Assembly (NCBI GenBank): GCA_014896535.1
Contig: JADBKE010000008.1
Location: 1-64,000 of the forward strand
DNA: 64,000 nt
From: Candidatus Fermentithermobacillaceae bacterium
GTDB taxonomy: Bacteria; Bacillota; Sulfobacillia; Fermentithermobacillales; DUSS01
Reading direction: 5' to 3'
The notes under the pieces are model-generated. The model was not told the origin of the DNA. It saw only the letters and a list, made by a program, of their open reading frames with translations, and did not search any database. Below, piece after piece: positions 54,977 to 64,000 of the stretch. Both the position numbers and the translations under genes were made by a program. The first letter of the stretch is position 1. Every line of letters starts with the position of its first letter.

Positions 54977-55136
54977 CTCCTTTCCCTCCCATCCAGTTCG
55001 TCGATAGTATATCACCGCCGGCTGGGCGCACCTGTCCTCCGGCAGGGCCAGTCAGGGTCTCGGTCCATTGTGGTAAACTACATACGCAACTCGGCGCCAA
55101 AAAGGCTACTCAGGAAGGGAGACTTCCGGGAAGGAG

Positions 55137-55685
55137 TTGACACCTGCGTTGAAGACTTTCGCCTACGCGCTCGTTCCTACGGGTATTGGGGTTTTCGTCT
55201 CGTACGCCGTCGCCTGGTGGGGCTACGGGAACCTGTACTACATGGGTCCGCTGCTCCCCGCCTTTATGGTGCTGTACCTTTTGTTGGCGTGGTTCGCCTA
55301 CCTCAGAAGGTCAACTTCTTTCCTGGCAGGAAGTACCCGCCGCCGGAAACCCGCCTCCGGGGTGCTCGGACACCACGAAAGCGAGTTGGCCCGAGACCTT
55401 CCCGAAGACAAAACGTCTGGCAAGGAACTGAGAGAACTCATTCACCTACAGGAAGAAAGCGGCCTCAGCTTACCCAAAACGAACAAAGAGCTCGACGAGC
55501 TCGATGCGGACTTCCAGGAAAGCCGTACATCCAGCTTTTCCGCAGAACTCATACGCGTCCTTCTGTGGTCCGCGCTCCAGCTCGCCATCCTGTCCACCGC
55601 CCTCTATCACCTGTTCGGAATCGGGGCGAGGTTCTACTCGTCTCCCGGCGTCATAGGCTGCGAGCTCCTTCTCCGAGCCTGCTGA
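55137..55685 (+). CDS. Hypothetical membrane protein
   Basis: 182 residues, three predicted membrane helices: two near the N-terminus (ALVPTGIGVFVSYAVAWWGYG, LLPAFMVLYLLLAWFAYL) and one near the C-terminus (LLWSALQLAILSTALYHLF), separated by a charged cytoplasmic region rich in Glu and Lys. GGAAGGAG lies directly before the TTG, so the true start may be the TTG at 55149. No family recognised. The following 262 bp (55686-55947) show nothing. Confidence 0.5.
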   Translation: MTPALKTFAYALVPTGIGVFVSYAVAWWGYGNLYYMGPLLPAFMVLYLLLAWFAYLRRSTSFLAGSTRRRKPASGVLGHHESELARDLPEDKTSGKELRELIHLQEESGLSLPKTNKELDELDADFQESRTSSFSAELIRVLLWSALQLAILSTALYHLFGIGARFYSSPGVIGCELLLRAC

Positions 55686-55947
55686 CCCCGGGGTACGGCG
55701 CCGAGTACGAGGGTGATCGAGTCCCCGGCACAAGCCCCAACTGCCTCTTGCCTCGCCCGCGGCCCGGTCGTGCGATCGTGCTTACGTCGCGCTACCTCCC
55801 GGCGCGGGTTGCAGCTGGCTACCGCTCATCAATATGCAGTAGTTGTGTCCGGCTGCGGCGCGCTGCCCCCGGAGTAGGTCACAACCACAGGAACTCACCC
55901 ACCTGTACGCGGGACGTCAGATGACCGACAGGTTGCTCCCCGCCGGT

Positions 55948-57027
55948 TCATTGCAACCACAGGAACTCGTTGGCAAGGCCGCCGGCGTCTATCTTGGCCA
56001 AGTACTGGTCGATCTCGGCATTATTGGCCAGTACGAAGTGACCCTTTTTGATCTCCACCCATCGAGGTGGGTCCTTGGAATAATCGTGGCAGCTGGGGTC
56101 GTACACAAGCACTTTCTTCTTTTTCTCGATTCTCGGGTCGGGAACGGGAATCGCAGAGAGCAAAGCTCGCGTGTAGGGATGCAGCGGTGAATGAAAGAGC
56201 TCCTCGGTATCGGCGAGCTCCACCAGACGACCTTTGTACATGACGGCGACGCGGTCCGCAATGAAGCGCACCACCGACAGGTCGTGGGAGATGAACAGAT
56301 AGGTGAGACCTTTCTTTTTCTGAAGATCCAGGAGAAGGTTCAGCACCTGCGCCCTGATGGAGACATCCAGCGAAGAAATGGGTTCGTCGGCGATGATGAA
56401 TTCCGGCTCCATGATGAGAGCTCGGGCGATCCCGATACGCTGTCTCTGGCCGCCGGAAAACTCGTGAGGAAAGCGAGACGCGAATTCCGGCAGAAGACCG
56501 ACCTCAAGCAGGGCCTTTTCCACCTTAGCCCGTCTTTCGGCCTCATCTTTGAAACCGCCGATGTTGTACAGGCCCTCCGAAACGATGTAGTCGACTTTGG
56601 CCCGCTCGTTCAGGGATGCCATCGGGTCTTGGAATATCATCTGGATCTTCCGGGTCACTTCCCGGTCCAGTTCCTTCGGGATGACACCGTTTATCCTTCT
56701 GCCCTTGAACAGAATCTCACCGGCGGCCGTCTCGTTGATCCTCACTATCGCCCTACCGATGGAGGTCTTCCCGGACCCGGTCTCTCCGACAAGTCCCAGG
56801 GTCTCACCCTTATAGACCTGGAACGATACGTCGTTCACCGCCACAATGGGCTTTCTGCCCTTGCCTTTGAACTGAACTCGCACGTTCTTGAGCTCGAGAA
56901 TCACCTCCGCCTTCTTCGCCTTTTGCTCGGCTTCCAAGGCCCCGTCGGCGACGGCCGGATTAATCCCTTGATTTACTCCAGTATTCATGTTCGTGCTCTG
57001 GGTCTTGATGCAAGTTTCGCTCATCAT
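55948..57027 (-). CDS. dppF: Peptide ABC transporter ATP-binding protein (DppF/OppF)
   Basis: 359 residues. Walker [10 protein letters not shown], signature [15 protein letters not shown], Walker [15 protein letters not shown] and a C-terminal oligopeptide-binding extension ([17 protein letters not shown]). ~35 unconserved residues open the protein. Last gene of the dppABCDF unit, overlapping dppD in TGATG. Supplies ATP hydrolysis for di/oligopeptide uptake. Confidence 0.94.
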   Translation of the reverse strand: MMSETCIKTQSTNMNTGVNQGINPAVADGALEAEQKAKKAEVILELKNVRVQFKGKGRKPIVAVNDVSFQVYKGETLGLVGETGSGKTSIGRAIVRINETAAGEILFKGRRINGVIPKELDREVTRKIQMIFQDPMASLNERAKVDYIVSEGLYNIGGFKDEAERRAKVEKALLEVGLLPEFASRFPHEFSGGQRQRIGIARALIMEPEFIIADEPISSLDVSIRAQVLNLLLDLQKKKGLTYLFISHDLSVVRFIADRVAVMYKGRLVELADTEELFHSPLHPYTRALLSAIPVPDPRIEKKKKVLVYDPSCHDYSKDPPRWVEIKKGHFVLANNAEIDQYLAKIDAGGLANEFLWLQ

Positions 57028-58064
57028 ACCGCATACCTCTCGTATTTGGCTCGCATGGCTTTGACTATTTCAGGCGGCTCCACCTTGGGAGCCCTCGGAT
57101 CCAATAGCCAGGTCTTGGCATAGTGAGTCGGACTGACCTGGAAGAACGGTGGGCTCTTGACAAAGTCTATCTTCAGCGCTTGCGGGTTTCTCGGCGCAAA
57201 CGGATCCCCGCGTATCTCATTGAAAAGGTTGGGCGGAGTCCCCCTGATCGAGTAAAGAGGCTGTCCCTTAATGCCCAGCTGCGGCAGAGAAGACAGAAGA
57301 GCCCAGGTGTAGGGGTGCCGGGGATCGTAGAAGATCTCCTCAACCGTTCCGTACTCGATGATCTCTCCGGCGTACATCACCGCAACCCGGTCGGCCACGT
57401 TTGCGACAACTCCGAGGTCGTGCGTGATGTACACGAGGGTGACTTTGAGTTCTTTCTGAAGCTTGCGAATGAGTTCGAGTATCTGCGCCTGTATCGTCAC
57501 GTCCAAAGACGTGGTCGGCTCGTCGCAAATCAGTATGCGAGGGTTACATGCGATGGCTATGGCGATGACCACCCGCTGCCGCATCCCCCCGGAAAACTCG
57601 TGCGGGTACTGGCGATACCGCATCTCCGGCTCGCTGATGCCTACCTGTGCCAGGATCTCAATCGTGCGCCTCTTGGCCTCCTGGCCCCTCAGACCCTGGT
57701 GAAGCTCGAGGGTCTCCTGAATCTGCGATCCTATCGTTCGAAGCGGATTGAGCGCCGTCATGGGGTCCTGAAAGACCATCGCGATCTTCTTACCTCTGAT
57801 GGTCAACCACTCTTCTTCCGTCTTAAACTTGGCCAGGTCTTTGCCCTCGAACAGGATCGAGCCGGAATCCACCCATCCGTTGGCGTCCAGCATCCCTATC
57901 CACGACTTGGTAAACACGCTCTTGCCGGAACCCGATTCGCCGACGATGGCCACCGACTCCCCCTCGTACAGGTCCAGGGAAGCTCCACGGACAGCTGTGA
58001 GAGTCTGCCCACGCAGACTGAACTTGATGACTACGTCTCTCGCCGAGAGTATCGGCTCACTCAT
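57024..58064 (-). CDS. dppD: Peptide ABC transporter ATP-binding protein (DppD/OppD)
   Basis: 346 residues. [51 protein letters not shown] with the C-terminal oligopeptide/HPY domain; a Cys cluster is not visible. Pairs with DppF as the heterodimeric motor. Confidence 0.94.
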   Translation of the reverse strand: MSEPILSARDVVIKFSLRGQTLTAVRGASLDLYEGESVAIVGESGSGKSVFTKSWIGMLDANGWVDSGSILFEGKDLAKFKTEEEWLTIRGKKIAMVFQDPMTALNPLRTIGSQIQETLELHQGLRGQEAKRRTIEILAQVGISEPEMRYRQYPHEFSGGMRQRVVIAIAIACNPRILICDEPTTSLDVTIQAQILELIRKLQKELKVTLVYITHDLGVVANVADRVAVMYAGEIIEYGTVEEIFYDPRHPYTWALLSSLPQLGIKGQPLYSIRGTPPNLFNEIRGDPFAPRNPQALKIDFVKSPPFFQVSPTHYAKTWLLDPRAPKVEPPEIVKAMRAKYERYAV

Positions 58065-58076
58065 GTTCTCGCCCCC

Positions 58077-59048
58077 TTAGAAGTGATTGCGGGGATCAGA
58101 AGCGTCCGCAAAGGCGTTCCCCAACACGTAAAACGAGACCGTAATGACGGACAGCACCACTGCGGGGAAGAACAACTGGTATCGCAGGGCAGGCGCCATC
58201 ATCACCCGGCGTCCTTCGTTCAATAGGTTACCCAGCGAAGGGATGTTCAAGGGCAGACCAAGGCCGATGTAGGTCAGGAATACTTCCCAACCGATCGTCC
58301 CCGGAATCGACAGGGCCACCCGCATCACCATCACCGACACGAGATACGGCAAAAGGTTCTTCACGATGATCCTTCCCGTCGGGGTCCCAAGGCAGCGCGA
58401 CGCCAGGTTGTATTCGCGGTCCCGGATGATCACGATCTGATTTCTCACAAAACGCGCCATGCCGAGCCACCCGGTCGCGCACATAGCTATAATCATCGTC
58501 TGAAAACTCGGACGCAGGATATAGGCAATAAGCATCAAGATGATCGTCGTGGGGATGTTGCTGATCACGTTGTACGCCTCGGTAAGAAAAGCCTCGAGCG
58601 GCCTGACGTAGCCCCATATGGCTCCCACGAAGGTCCCGAACACTATCTCCCATATTCCCACGATGATTGCTATGAGGAGAGAGGTTCTGGTCCCGGACCA
58701 GAGCCGCGCCCACAGGTCCTGACCGATGGAATTGGTGCCGAACCAGAATTCCTTGTCCGGCGGGTGGTTTCTCAGTTGCAACCCTGTATTGGGATCGATG
58801 TGGATCTTTATCGGGTCCTTCTGGCCCGGAAGGTAGGGCTGGATGAAGGTAAAGGCCACGAGAGAGGTCATCAATATCAAGAGGAACACCGCCGTCTTGT
58901 TCCTGAGAAAGACCCTTATCGTCGACCGCCAGTACGAGTAATCGGAATAGCCGGTGCGTTCGGCAGCTTCCGGATCGTACTGAGCAAACGTAAAAAGCTC
59001 CTGCTCCTCGATGGCCTGGATGACTTCCTTCTCTTTTGCTGTCATCAT
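58077..59048 (-). CDS. dppC: Peptide ABC transporter permease (DppC/OppC)
   Basis: 323 residues, N-terminal OppC_N segment and BPD_transp_1 domain: FGTNSIGQDLWARLWSGTRTSL, the EAA-loop VRNQIVIIRDREYNLASRCLGTP and six helices. Overlaps dppB by four bases. Confidence 0.93.
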   Translation of the reverse strand: MMTAKEKEVIQAIEEQELFTFAQYDPEAAERTGYSDYSYWRSTIRVFLRNKTAVFLLILMTSLVAFTFIQPYLPGQKDPIKIHIDPNTGLQLRNHPPDKEFWFGTNSIGQDLWARLWSGTRTSLLIAIIVGIWEIVFGTFVGAIWGYVRPLEAFLTEAYNVISNIPTTIILMLIAYILRPSFQTMIIAMCATGWLGMARFVRNQIVIIRDREYNLASRCLGTPTGRIIVKNLLPYLVSVMVMRVALSIPGTIGWEVFLTYIGLGLPLNIPSLGNLLNEGRRVMMAPALRYQLFFPAVVLSVITVSFYVLGNAFADASDPRNHF

Positions 59049-59989
59049 CTGGCCCCTCCTTGCTTTTCCAGTCTGATCCGGGGGTCGAGGATGGCCATCA
59101 GCACATCTCCCAGGAAGAGGCCAAGGATTCCCAGGCTCGAATATATGAGCACCAGCGCCTGCACCAGCGGGTTATCCTGGCGGGATATCGCCGTCACGAG
59201 AAGACCGCCCATTCCGGGTATTGAGTAAAGAGATTCCACGTAGATGGAGCCCGAGATGGTGAACAGTATGGAAGCGGGCAGATAATTAGCCAGAGGCACG
59301 AAGGCGTTGCGCAAAACGTGCTTTACCATGATGGCCCTGCTTGACATGCCCTTTGCTCTGGCCAGACGAATATAGTCTTTGTTAAGCTCGTCCACCATGA
59401 AACGCCTGAGCCACATGGCGTTCGCAGCGATCCCACTGAGGGACATCGAAACGAGGGGCAGAATCCAGCTGCGAACGTTATACCTGTCAAAAAGCATGGG
59501 AAGCCCCGTGATGGAAGTCCCGTAAAGCTGGATGAACAAGAGATACACGGCCCCCGGAACCGCATTGATGAACACTACATACCAAGTCCAGAATTTGTCC
59601 CAGAAAAGCCCCTTGTTTTGCGCCATGTGAATACCCATGGCGAGCCCCGCCACAAGCGACAGCACCAGGGCACCCAGGCCGAAAGCAACCGAATACGGGA
59701 TTTTCGCAGCCAAGATTTCTTTGACGGGGACGTTGGCCCGATATATCACCGAAACGCCGAGGTCACCGCGGAGAAGTTGCAGGTAGAAGTTCCGCAGCTG
59801 CACGTACCAGGGATCGAGGAGTCCCATCTTCCGCAGAATCGCTTCTTTCTGCGCGGGCGTCAGCTTGTCGGCTCTCTCGCCGTAATAACCCTCAACCGGT
59901 AGAAGGCGCATCAAGAGGAACACTAAGGTCAGGACCATGAATAGAGTTACCAGCGAATGAAGTAATCTCCTAAGGCTGTATTTCAACAT
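59045..59989 (-). CDS. dppB: Peptide ABC transporter permease (DppB/OppB)
   Basis: 314 residues, six helices. Opens LKYSLRRLLHSLVTLFMVL; the EAA loop MVDELNKDYIRLARAKGMSS and GSIYVESLYSIPGMGGLLVTAI are typical. ATG has GAGGGG nine bases upstream. Confidence 0.93.
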   Translation of the reverse strand: MLKYSLRRLLHSLVTLFMVLTLVFLLMRLLPVEGYYGERADKLTPAQKEAILRKMGLLDPWYVQLRNFYLQLLRGDLGVSVIYRANVPVKEILAAKIPYSVAFGLGALVLSLVAGLAMGIHMAQNKGLFWDKFWTWYVVFINAVPGAVYLLFIQLYGTSITGLPMLFDRYNVRSWILPLVSMSLSGIAANAMWLRRFMVDELNKDYIRLARAKGMSSRAIMVKHVLRNAFVPLANYLPASILFTISGSIYVESLYSIPGMGGLLVTAISRQDNPLVQALVLIYSSLGILGLFLGDVLMAILDPRIRLEKQGGAR

Positions 59990-60079
59990 GCCGCATGACC
60001 CCTCTTCCCGGTTCCGGGTCCTGTTCCGTCGTCTTCCGCATCATCGCCACCGACTTTCGATAAAAGCGCCTCCGTCTCA

Positions 60080-60133
60080 GGGAAAGAGCGCCCGGGACCT
60101 GGACTTGCGTCCGGTACCATGGACGCTCTTCCC
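60080..60133 (-). terminator. Intercistronic stem-loop between dppA and dppB
   Basis: GGGAAAGAGCG (60080-60090) pairs with CGCTCTTCCC (60124-60133) with one bulged A. No T-run follows on the minus strand, so it more likely protects the dppA transcript or attenuates the downstream genes than ends transcription fully. Confidence 0.45.
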
Positions 60134-60212
60134 TGCTCTTCTATGACCTCATTTCTACGGACCTAGGCACGTTCGCGTTCCCGCGCTCACCGCAGGAAGC
60201 GCTACAACGTGG

Positions 60213-62063
60213 CTACTTCTTCGCCTTGGCCGCCTCCTGCTGGAGAGCAGCTTCTCTGTCCTTCAGCCACTTCTCGTACGCAGCCTTGTACTCCTCTGTG
60301 CTCATGGGCTTGTCGAGAACCACCTGGCCCTTGTACTTGAGCGACGACACCCCGAAAGGCGCGTACGGCGACGTGAACGGCTCGAGTTTGGTCGCCACGT
60401 ATCCCCCGCCACCTACCGAGTACGGTATCACAAAGGCTTCGTTGATGAGGAACGCCTCGGCCTTGGCGAAGAGCTCGTAACGCCTGCCGATGTCTATCAC
60501 TTCGGCCTTGGCCTCGTCAACCATATTCTGGTACTTGGTCTTTCCGTTAGGCTCGAGGTAACCCTCGGCCATCTCCGGCCAGTTGTAGTTGCTGCCGGGG
60601 TAGAACGGATCCGTGTAAGTCTCGGGGTCGGCGTAGTCCGGTCCCCAGTTGCACTCCATGAGCGCGTAGTTCCCGGCGCGACGCGTGGCGTTGAGGAAGC
60701 CCGTCGGCGGGAATCCCACCGGGATGATGTCGATGAAGTCCTTGCCTAGGAGATTTTCGAGCTGTTGCTCAACCACCTGGACCCGGTTGGTCCACGACGT
60801 ACTGCCGGTGTTGTAGGGCATCATGACCTTCACCGGGAACTTGACCTTGCCGGCCAGCTCCTGCTTGGCCTTGTCCCGGTACTGGAGCGCCAGCTCGGGA
60901 TTGAAGCTATCCCTATTGGAAATTTCGGCAAGCTCGCCGATCTGAGTGAAGTCCTTACCACCATACGCCGCAAAGTTCTTCGGCGTGATAGTGTTGTTGA
61001 TCATCCGCTCGGGGTAGTACGGGTCGGTGGTGAGAAGCGCCGCCCTGCGATCGAGAGCGTGGAATATGGCCTTGCGGAAGTTCAAGTTGTTAACGGCGAT
61101 CTTCCAGTTCTCGGGCTCGTACTCCGCGGGAAACTTGGGATTGAAGTTGAACGCGTAGAAGTAGGTGTAAAAGCTGGTCTCGGCCGGGCGAACCATCTTG
61201 CTCTTTTGCGGATCCTTCATCCATTCATCCAAGGCATCGGTGGGGATCCCGGCGCCCGTGATCTCGCCGCGCAAGAAGAGCTCCGGTGCCAGCGTCGCAG
61301 CTTCCTGGTTGAACTTGAAGATGAGCCTCGGGATGTGTACGTTCTTGGCGTCCCAGTACTTTTCGTTCTTCACAAACACCTGCTGGTTGTGGGGCTCCCA
61401 TACCGAGAAGATGTAGCACCCGTTGTAAAGGAGGTATTCGTTGTCCGTTCCGAACTTGTCGCCCACTTCCTGCAGGAACTTGCCGTTTACCGGCATAAAC
61501 GGGCAGTAGGTGAGCATGCTGAGGAAGTACGGAACGGGTTTCTCCAGGGTGTACACCAACGTATACTTGTCCTTGGCTTTAACTCCGACCTCGTTGAAGT
61601 CGGTGATCTCGCCGTTGAAGTACTTCTCGGCGTTCTTGATAACCCGGTACACGATGTCGGCGGTCTGGGAAGCGTTCTTCGGGTTCAGGATGTACTTTGC
61701 GGCATCAACCCAGTCCTGTGCAGTGACTTCCGCGTACTCTTTACCCTGGTAGGTGAGCCACTTCACGCCCTTCCGGATATGGAAGGTCCACGTGAGACCG
61801 TCCGGTGAGACTTCCCACGACGTGGCGAGCGCAGGCCTCAAAATACCCAGGTTATCGTACTCCACCAGGCAGTCGATGCAGTTGGCGGCCACCGACTGTT
61901 CGGCTGTGGTAGCGGTAACCAAATAGTTGATGGTCGTGAGCTCGCCAGAGTAGATCCCTACCACGTCGCCTGACTTCCTCGGAGCTGGGCCGGCGCCTTT
62001 GCACCCGGTCAGCACCAAGGCTCCGAGCAGAAGAACCGGCAGCACCCTCCTTGCCAGTCTCAT
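60213..62063 (-). CDS. dppA: Peptide-binding lipoprotein of the Dpp transporter
   Basis: 616 residues from ATG 62063 (GGAGGGTGTCTTG upstream). Lipobox LVLTGCKG anchors it to the membrane; SBP_bac_5 family fold with GLTWTFHIRKGVKW and FRKAIFHALDRRALL-type blocks, and a late WGPDYADPETYTDPFYPGS. Captures peptides for DppBCDF. A positively charged Ala/Lys/Glu tail closes the protein. It is the promoter-proximal gene of the operon, next to a perfect 17-bp palindrome. Confidence 0.93.
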   Translation of the reverse strand: MRLARRVLPVLLLGALVLTGCKGAGPAPRKSGDVVGIYSGELTTINYLVTATTAEQSVAANCIDCLVEYDNLGILRPALATSWEVSPDGLTWTFHIRKGVKWLTYQGKEYAEVTAQDWVDAAKYILNPKNASQTADIVYRVIKNAEKYFNGEITDFNEVGVKAKDKYTLVYTLEKPVPYFLSMLTYCPFMPVNGKFLQEVGDKFGTDNEYLLYNGCYIFSVWEPHNQQVFVKNEKYWDAKNVHIPRLIFKFNQEAATLAPELFLRGEITGAGIPTDALDEWMKDPQKSKMVRPAETSFYTYFYAFNFNPKFPAEYEPENWKIAVNNLNFRKAIFHALDRRAALLTTDPYYPERMINNTITPKNFAAYGGKDFTQIGELAEISNRDSFNPELALQYRDKAKQELAGKVKFPVKVMMPYNTGSTSWTNRVQVVEQQLENLLGKDFIDIIPVGFPPTGFLNATRRAGNYALMECNWGPDYADPETYTDPFYPGSNYNWPEMAEGYLEPNGKTKYQNMVDEAKAEVIDIGRRYELFAKAEAFLINEAFVIPYSVGGGGYVATKLEPFTSPYAPFGVSSLKYKGQVVLDKPMSTEEYKAAYEKWLKDREAALQQEAAKAKK

Positions 62064-62107
62064 CAAGACACCCTCCTTACTTGGTGATAATGACTGTGTA
62101 ACTTCTC

Positions 62108-62124
62108 ACTCATCAGTGATGAGT
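62108..62124. promoter_or_regulatory. Perfect palindrome upstream of dppA, candidate operator
   Basis: ACTCATCA-G-TGATGAGT: 8-bp arms around one base, 45 bp upstream of the dppA start. Typical size for a dimeric repressor site. Regulator unknown. Confidence 0.5.
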
Positions 62125-62432
62125 ATGTGGTCCTCTATTCGCTTTTACCGGTTTGATTTCCTTCATGTTCTCGTAGCTCTCTGCAAATCTTTGTGCAACC
62201 GGACGAGCCCGGAATCGCCCGCCCTCAGGATCGAGATTCCGGGGTTGAGATTTCACAAGACGAACCAGGACCACCAAGACGCGTCACCAGCAGCCAGGCA
62301 CATCAAGAGCGTCAGGACGCACCAGGAGTATATTATCAACGGTCCAGGGGAACCGAACAGGCTGGTTTTGATACCATTCAATCCTCGGCGTTTATCCGCA
62401 GGCAAATACACCCAAAGCTGCCGCGCACCAGC

Positions 62433-62703
62433 GTTATCCGGGGTTCATCTCGGTTGTTACTTTGTTGTTACTTTGTTGTTACTTTGTTGTTACTTTGGCC
62501 GAGCAGTGCCATGGCAAGGGCCTTGCGCAGTGCCAGCGTTATCCGGGCTTCAGATCGCTTGTTATCCAGGCTTCAACTAGGTTGCTATCCGGGCTCCAAC
62601 TCGGCTGTTATCGGAGCTCCGACTCGTTGGGGACCATAAATCAGGATTTTACGGCACGGTTGCATGACCTGTTTAAGGTTGTTATCCGGGCTCCAGCTCG
62701 TTG
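62433..62703. repeat. Nested repeat region: 23-bp repeats and an 11-bp array
   Basis: Six copies of a 23-bp unit GTTATCCGGGCTCCAACTCG-GTT at 62433, 62538, 62561, 62584, 62607 and 62681; the four from 62538 to 62629 are directly head-to-tail. Between the first two lies TGTTACTTTGT repeated four times (62455-62498). The last copy ends five bases before the corA stop. No gene is seen in 62125-62707. Confidence 0.9.
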
Positions 62704-62707
62704 GGGA

Positions 62708-63841
62708 TTAAATCCACCCTTTCCGCTTGAAGTACCAGACCATCACTCCGGTAATGACCGCCATGATGAGAAGGGCAAATGGATAGCCGAACTTCCAGTG
62801 AAGCTCGGGCATGTAGGCGAAATTCATGCCGTAGATGCCCGCCACGAGCGAAAGGGGCATCATAATAGTGCTGATCATGGTGAGAACCTTCATTATCTCG
62901 TTAAGTCTGTTTGACATGCTGGAAAGATAGGCGTCCAGCGCGTTGGAGAGGAGGTCGTGCAGGTTATCGACGTGATCGAAGAGTCTCAGAATGTGGTCGT
63001 ACACGTCCAGGAAATAGGCCCTGTCGTCGCCCGTCATAAACGGCTGATCCCGGCGCAAGAGCGCGTTCAAGACCTCGCGCTCCGGCGAAAGAGATTTCCT
63101 GATGCGGATTATGGTTCTGCGCAAGGAAAAAGCCTGTGCCAGGAGTTCCTGGCTGGGGCGCTGAAAAATACGCCGCTCGATATCCTCCAGGTGATCCTCG
63201 ACCCGGTCGAGGACCGGAAAGAAATCGTCCACCAGAACCCGCATTATGCGCTGGAGCAGGTAACCGGTGCTCCGCAATGAACCGGGTGCGGAGTGGCAGG
63301 CCAGGAGGTCGGCGTAAATCTGTTCGAGAGAGGGAATCCTGTCCCAGTGAAACGTCACAAGGAACTTCTCGGATACGAAAACGTCTGTCTCGAGAGGCAC
63401 GAAGAGGCCCGGACCCGCCTCCCACCGGTTGGCCAGCCTCCTGCCGGTGTCTTTCCCCCGTACACTCACCGCCCCGGGCCCAGCAGTGGGTCTCCGCTCC
63501 CCGGATCCACCGGCCACTCGCGCTCCCCCGACGCGGCCAGGACCATCGCCCGCTGCCGTTTGCCCCCGAACCTCGCTGCTCACGGAGTGAAGCACTATGA
63601 ATAAATAGCCGGGATACTCGTCTACTTTGGGCCGCTGGAGCCGGTAGAGGCAGTCTTCGATGGCCAGGGGGTGGAAGCGGAACACTTCCCTCAATATCTC
63701 CACCTCTTCGTCGGTGGGAGCTTCGAGATCCAGCCAGAAGGGTCTCCCCGCGGAGAGGGCGTCCAGTATTCGTTTTTTTGCCTCTGAAACGTCCTTCATG
63801 ATTCCCTCACCCGGTGCCCTATCGAATAGTCTCAGAGTCAC
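62708..63841 (-). CDS. corA: CorA-family magnesium/cobalt transporter
   Basis: 377 residues from GTG 63841 (GGAGGAG seven bases upstream; 63931 is over-extended). Cytoplasmic domain FWLDLEAPTDEEVEIL, FHPLAIEDCLYRLQRPKVDEYPGYLFIVLH, long stalk helices and two C-terminal membrane helices with the pore motif GMN (about 338-340) followed by FAYMPELHW. About 55 low-complexity Gly/Arg-rich residues are inserted after LHSV. Mg2+ uptake channel. Nothing recognised in 63842-64000. Confidence 0.94.
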   Translation of the reverse strand: MTLRLFDRAPGEGIMKDVSEAKKRILDALSAGRPFWLDLEAPTDEEVEILREVFRFHPLAIEDCLYRLQRPKVDEYPGYLFIVLHSVSSEVRGQTAAGDGPGRVGGARVAGGSGERRPTAGPGAVSVRGKDTGRRLANRWEAGPGLFVPLETDVFVSEKFLVTFHWDRIPSLEQIYADLLACHSAPGSLRSTGYLLQRIMRVLVDDFFPVLDRVEDHLEDIERRIFQRPSQELLAQAFSLRRTIIRIRKSLSPEREVLNALLRRDQPFMTGDDRAYFLDVYDHILRLFDHVDNLHDLLSNALDAYLSSMSNRLNEIMKVLTMISTIMMPLSLVAGIYGMNFAYMPELHWKFGYPFALLIMAVITGVMVWYFKRKGWI

Positions 63842-64000
63842 GCTTATTCTCCTCCATCTCCCATGACTGAACTTGTCCGCCGCTGGAGCCGGGACGCTGC
63901 GACCCGACTTCCTCTGTCGCACGTTTCCCATGACAAGTATATCCCGCGGTTATATCCCACCACCTCGGGAATGGCGCGAGGCTATTGAATAGGAAAAGTG

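Noticed and set aside
54452..57123. Long plus-strand frames of 490 and 310 codons
   Set aside because: Antisense to the NlpC/P60 and dpp genes, basic low-quality composition, no domains.
62538..62629. 23-bp array as a CRISPR
   Set aside because: Units are contiguous with no spacers and differ from each other.

Overview
The window is GC-rich bacterial DNA with tightly packed, often overlapping genes, frequent GTG/TTG starts and strong AGGAGG-type ribosome sites. A SpoIIIE/FtsK translocase, a YtaF-type sporulation membrane protein, a secretin-less Tad pilus locus and a two-gene SUF set suggest a single-membrane, probably spore-forming Bacillota of the thermophilic clostridial/Limnochordia kind. 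Three M14 carboxypeptidases, an M20 amidohydrolase and a complete peptide ABC transporter suggest it lives largely on peptides and organic acids. This placement is inferred; there is no rRNA or tRNA gene in the window.

Layout. 1-4254: an AtoSC-like sensor kinase and sigma-54 regulator, then leftward a strong -24/-12 promoter, a remnant of a short-chain fatty acid transporter and the start of a CoA-transferase gene. 4266-9558: three M14 carboxypeptidases and CobO. 10013-20273: FtsK/SpoIIIE, L,D-transpeptidase, UppP, Na/Pi-PhoU transporter, M20 peptidase, SPFH/NfeD pair and YtaF. 20414-28001: glycosyltransferase, O-antigen-ligase-like polymerase, DUF4330 protein, SfsA, enoyl-CoA hydratase and a PEGA lipoprotein. 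28610-35121: NhaC-type antiporter, two-gene ABC exporter and LeuS. 35378-43556: an organic-acid module made of an SSS symporter with a small partner, a LeuCD-type hydratase, two divergent PrpB/ICL-family lyases and a PrpR-type activator. 44095-50274: Tad pilus operon with a textbook sigma-A promoter. 50925-55685: SufCB, RlmH, an NlpC/P60 hydrolase and an unknown membrane protein. 55948-63841: the Dpp peptide transporter and CorA.

The most interesting part is the 35-44 kb module. The two lyase genes diverge from a 579-bp gap in which I can read one perfect and one near-perfect sigma-54 promoter, each facing its own lyase, next to a sigma-54 activator with a PrpR sensory domain. The aconitase-type pair, the lyases and the symporter would fit uptake and cleavage of a branched C4-C6 acid (2-methylcitrate- or 2,3-dimethylmalate-like). 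The left edge shows the same logic a second time.

The window is also rich in short tandem repeats between genes (9 bp x9, 11 bp x4, 23 bp x4 plus two outliers, a triplet tract, two spaced repeat pairs) and one coding 12-bp x8 repeat. It holds two gene remnants: an atoE tail and a leuS 3' end. Several conserved enzymes carry long low-complexity insertions.
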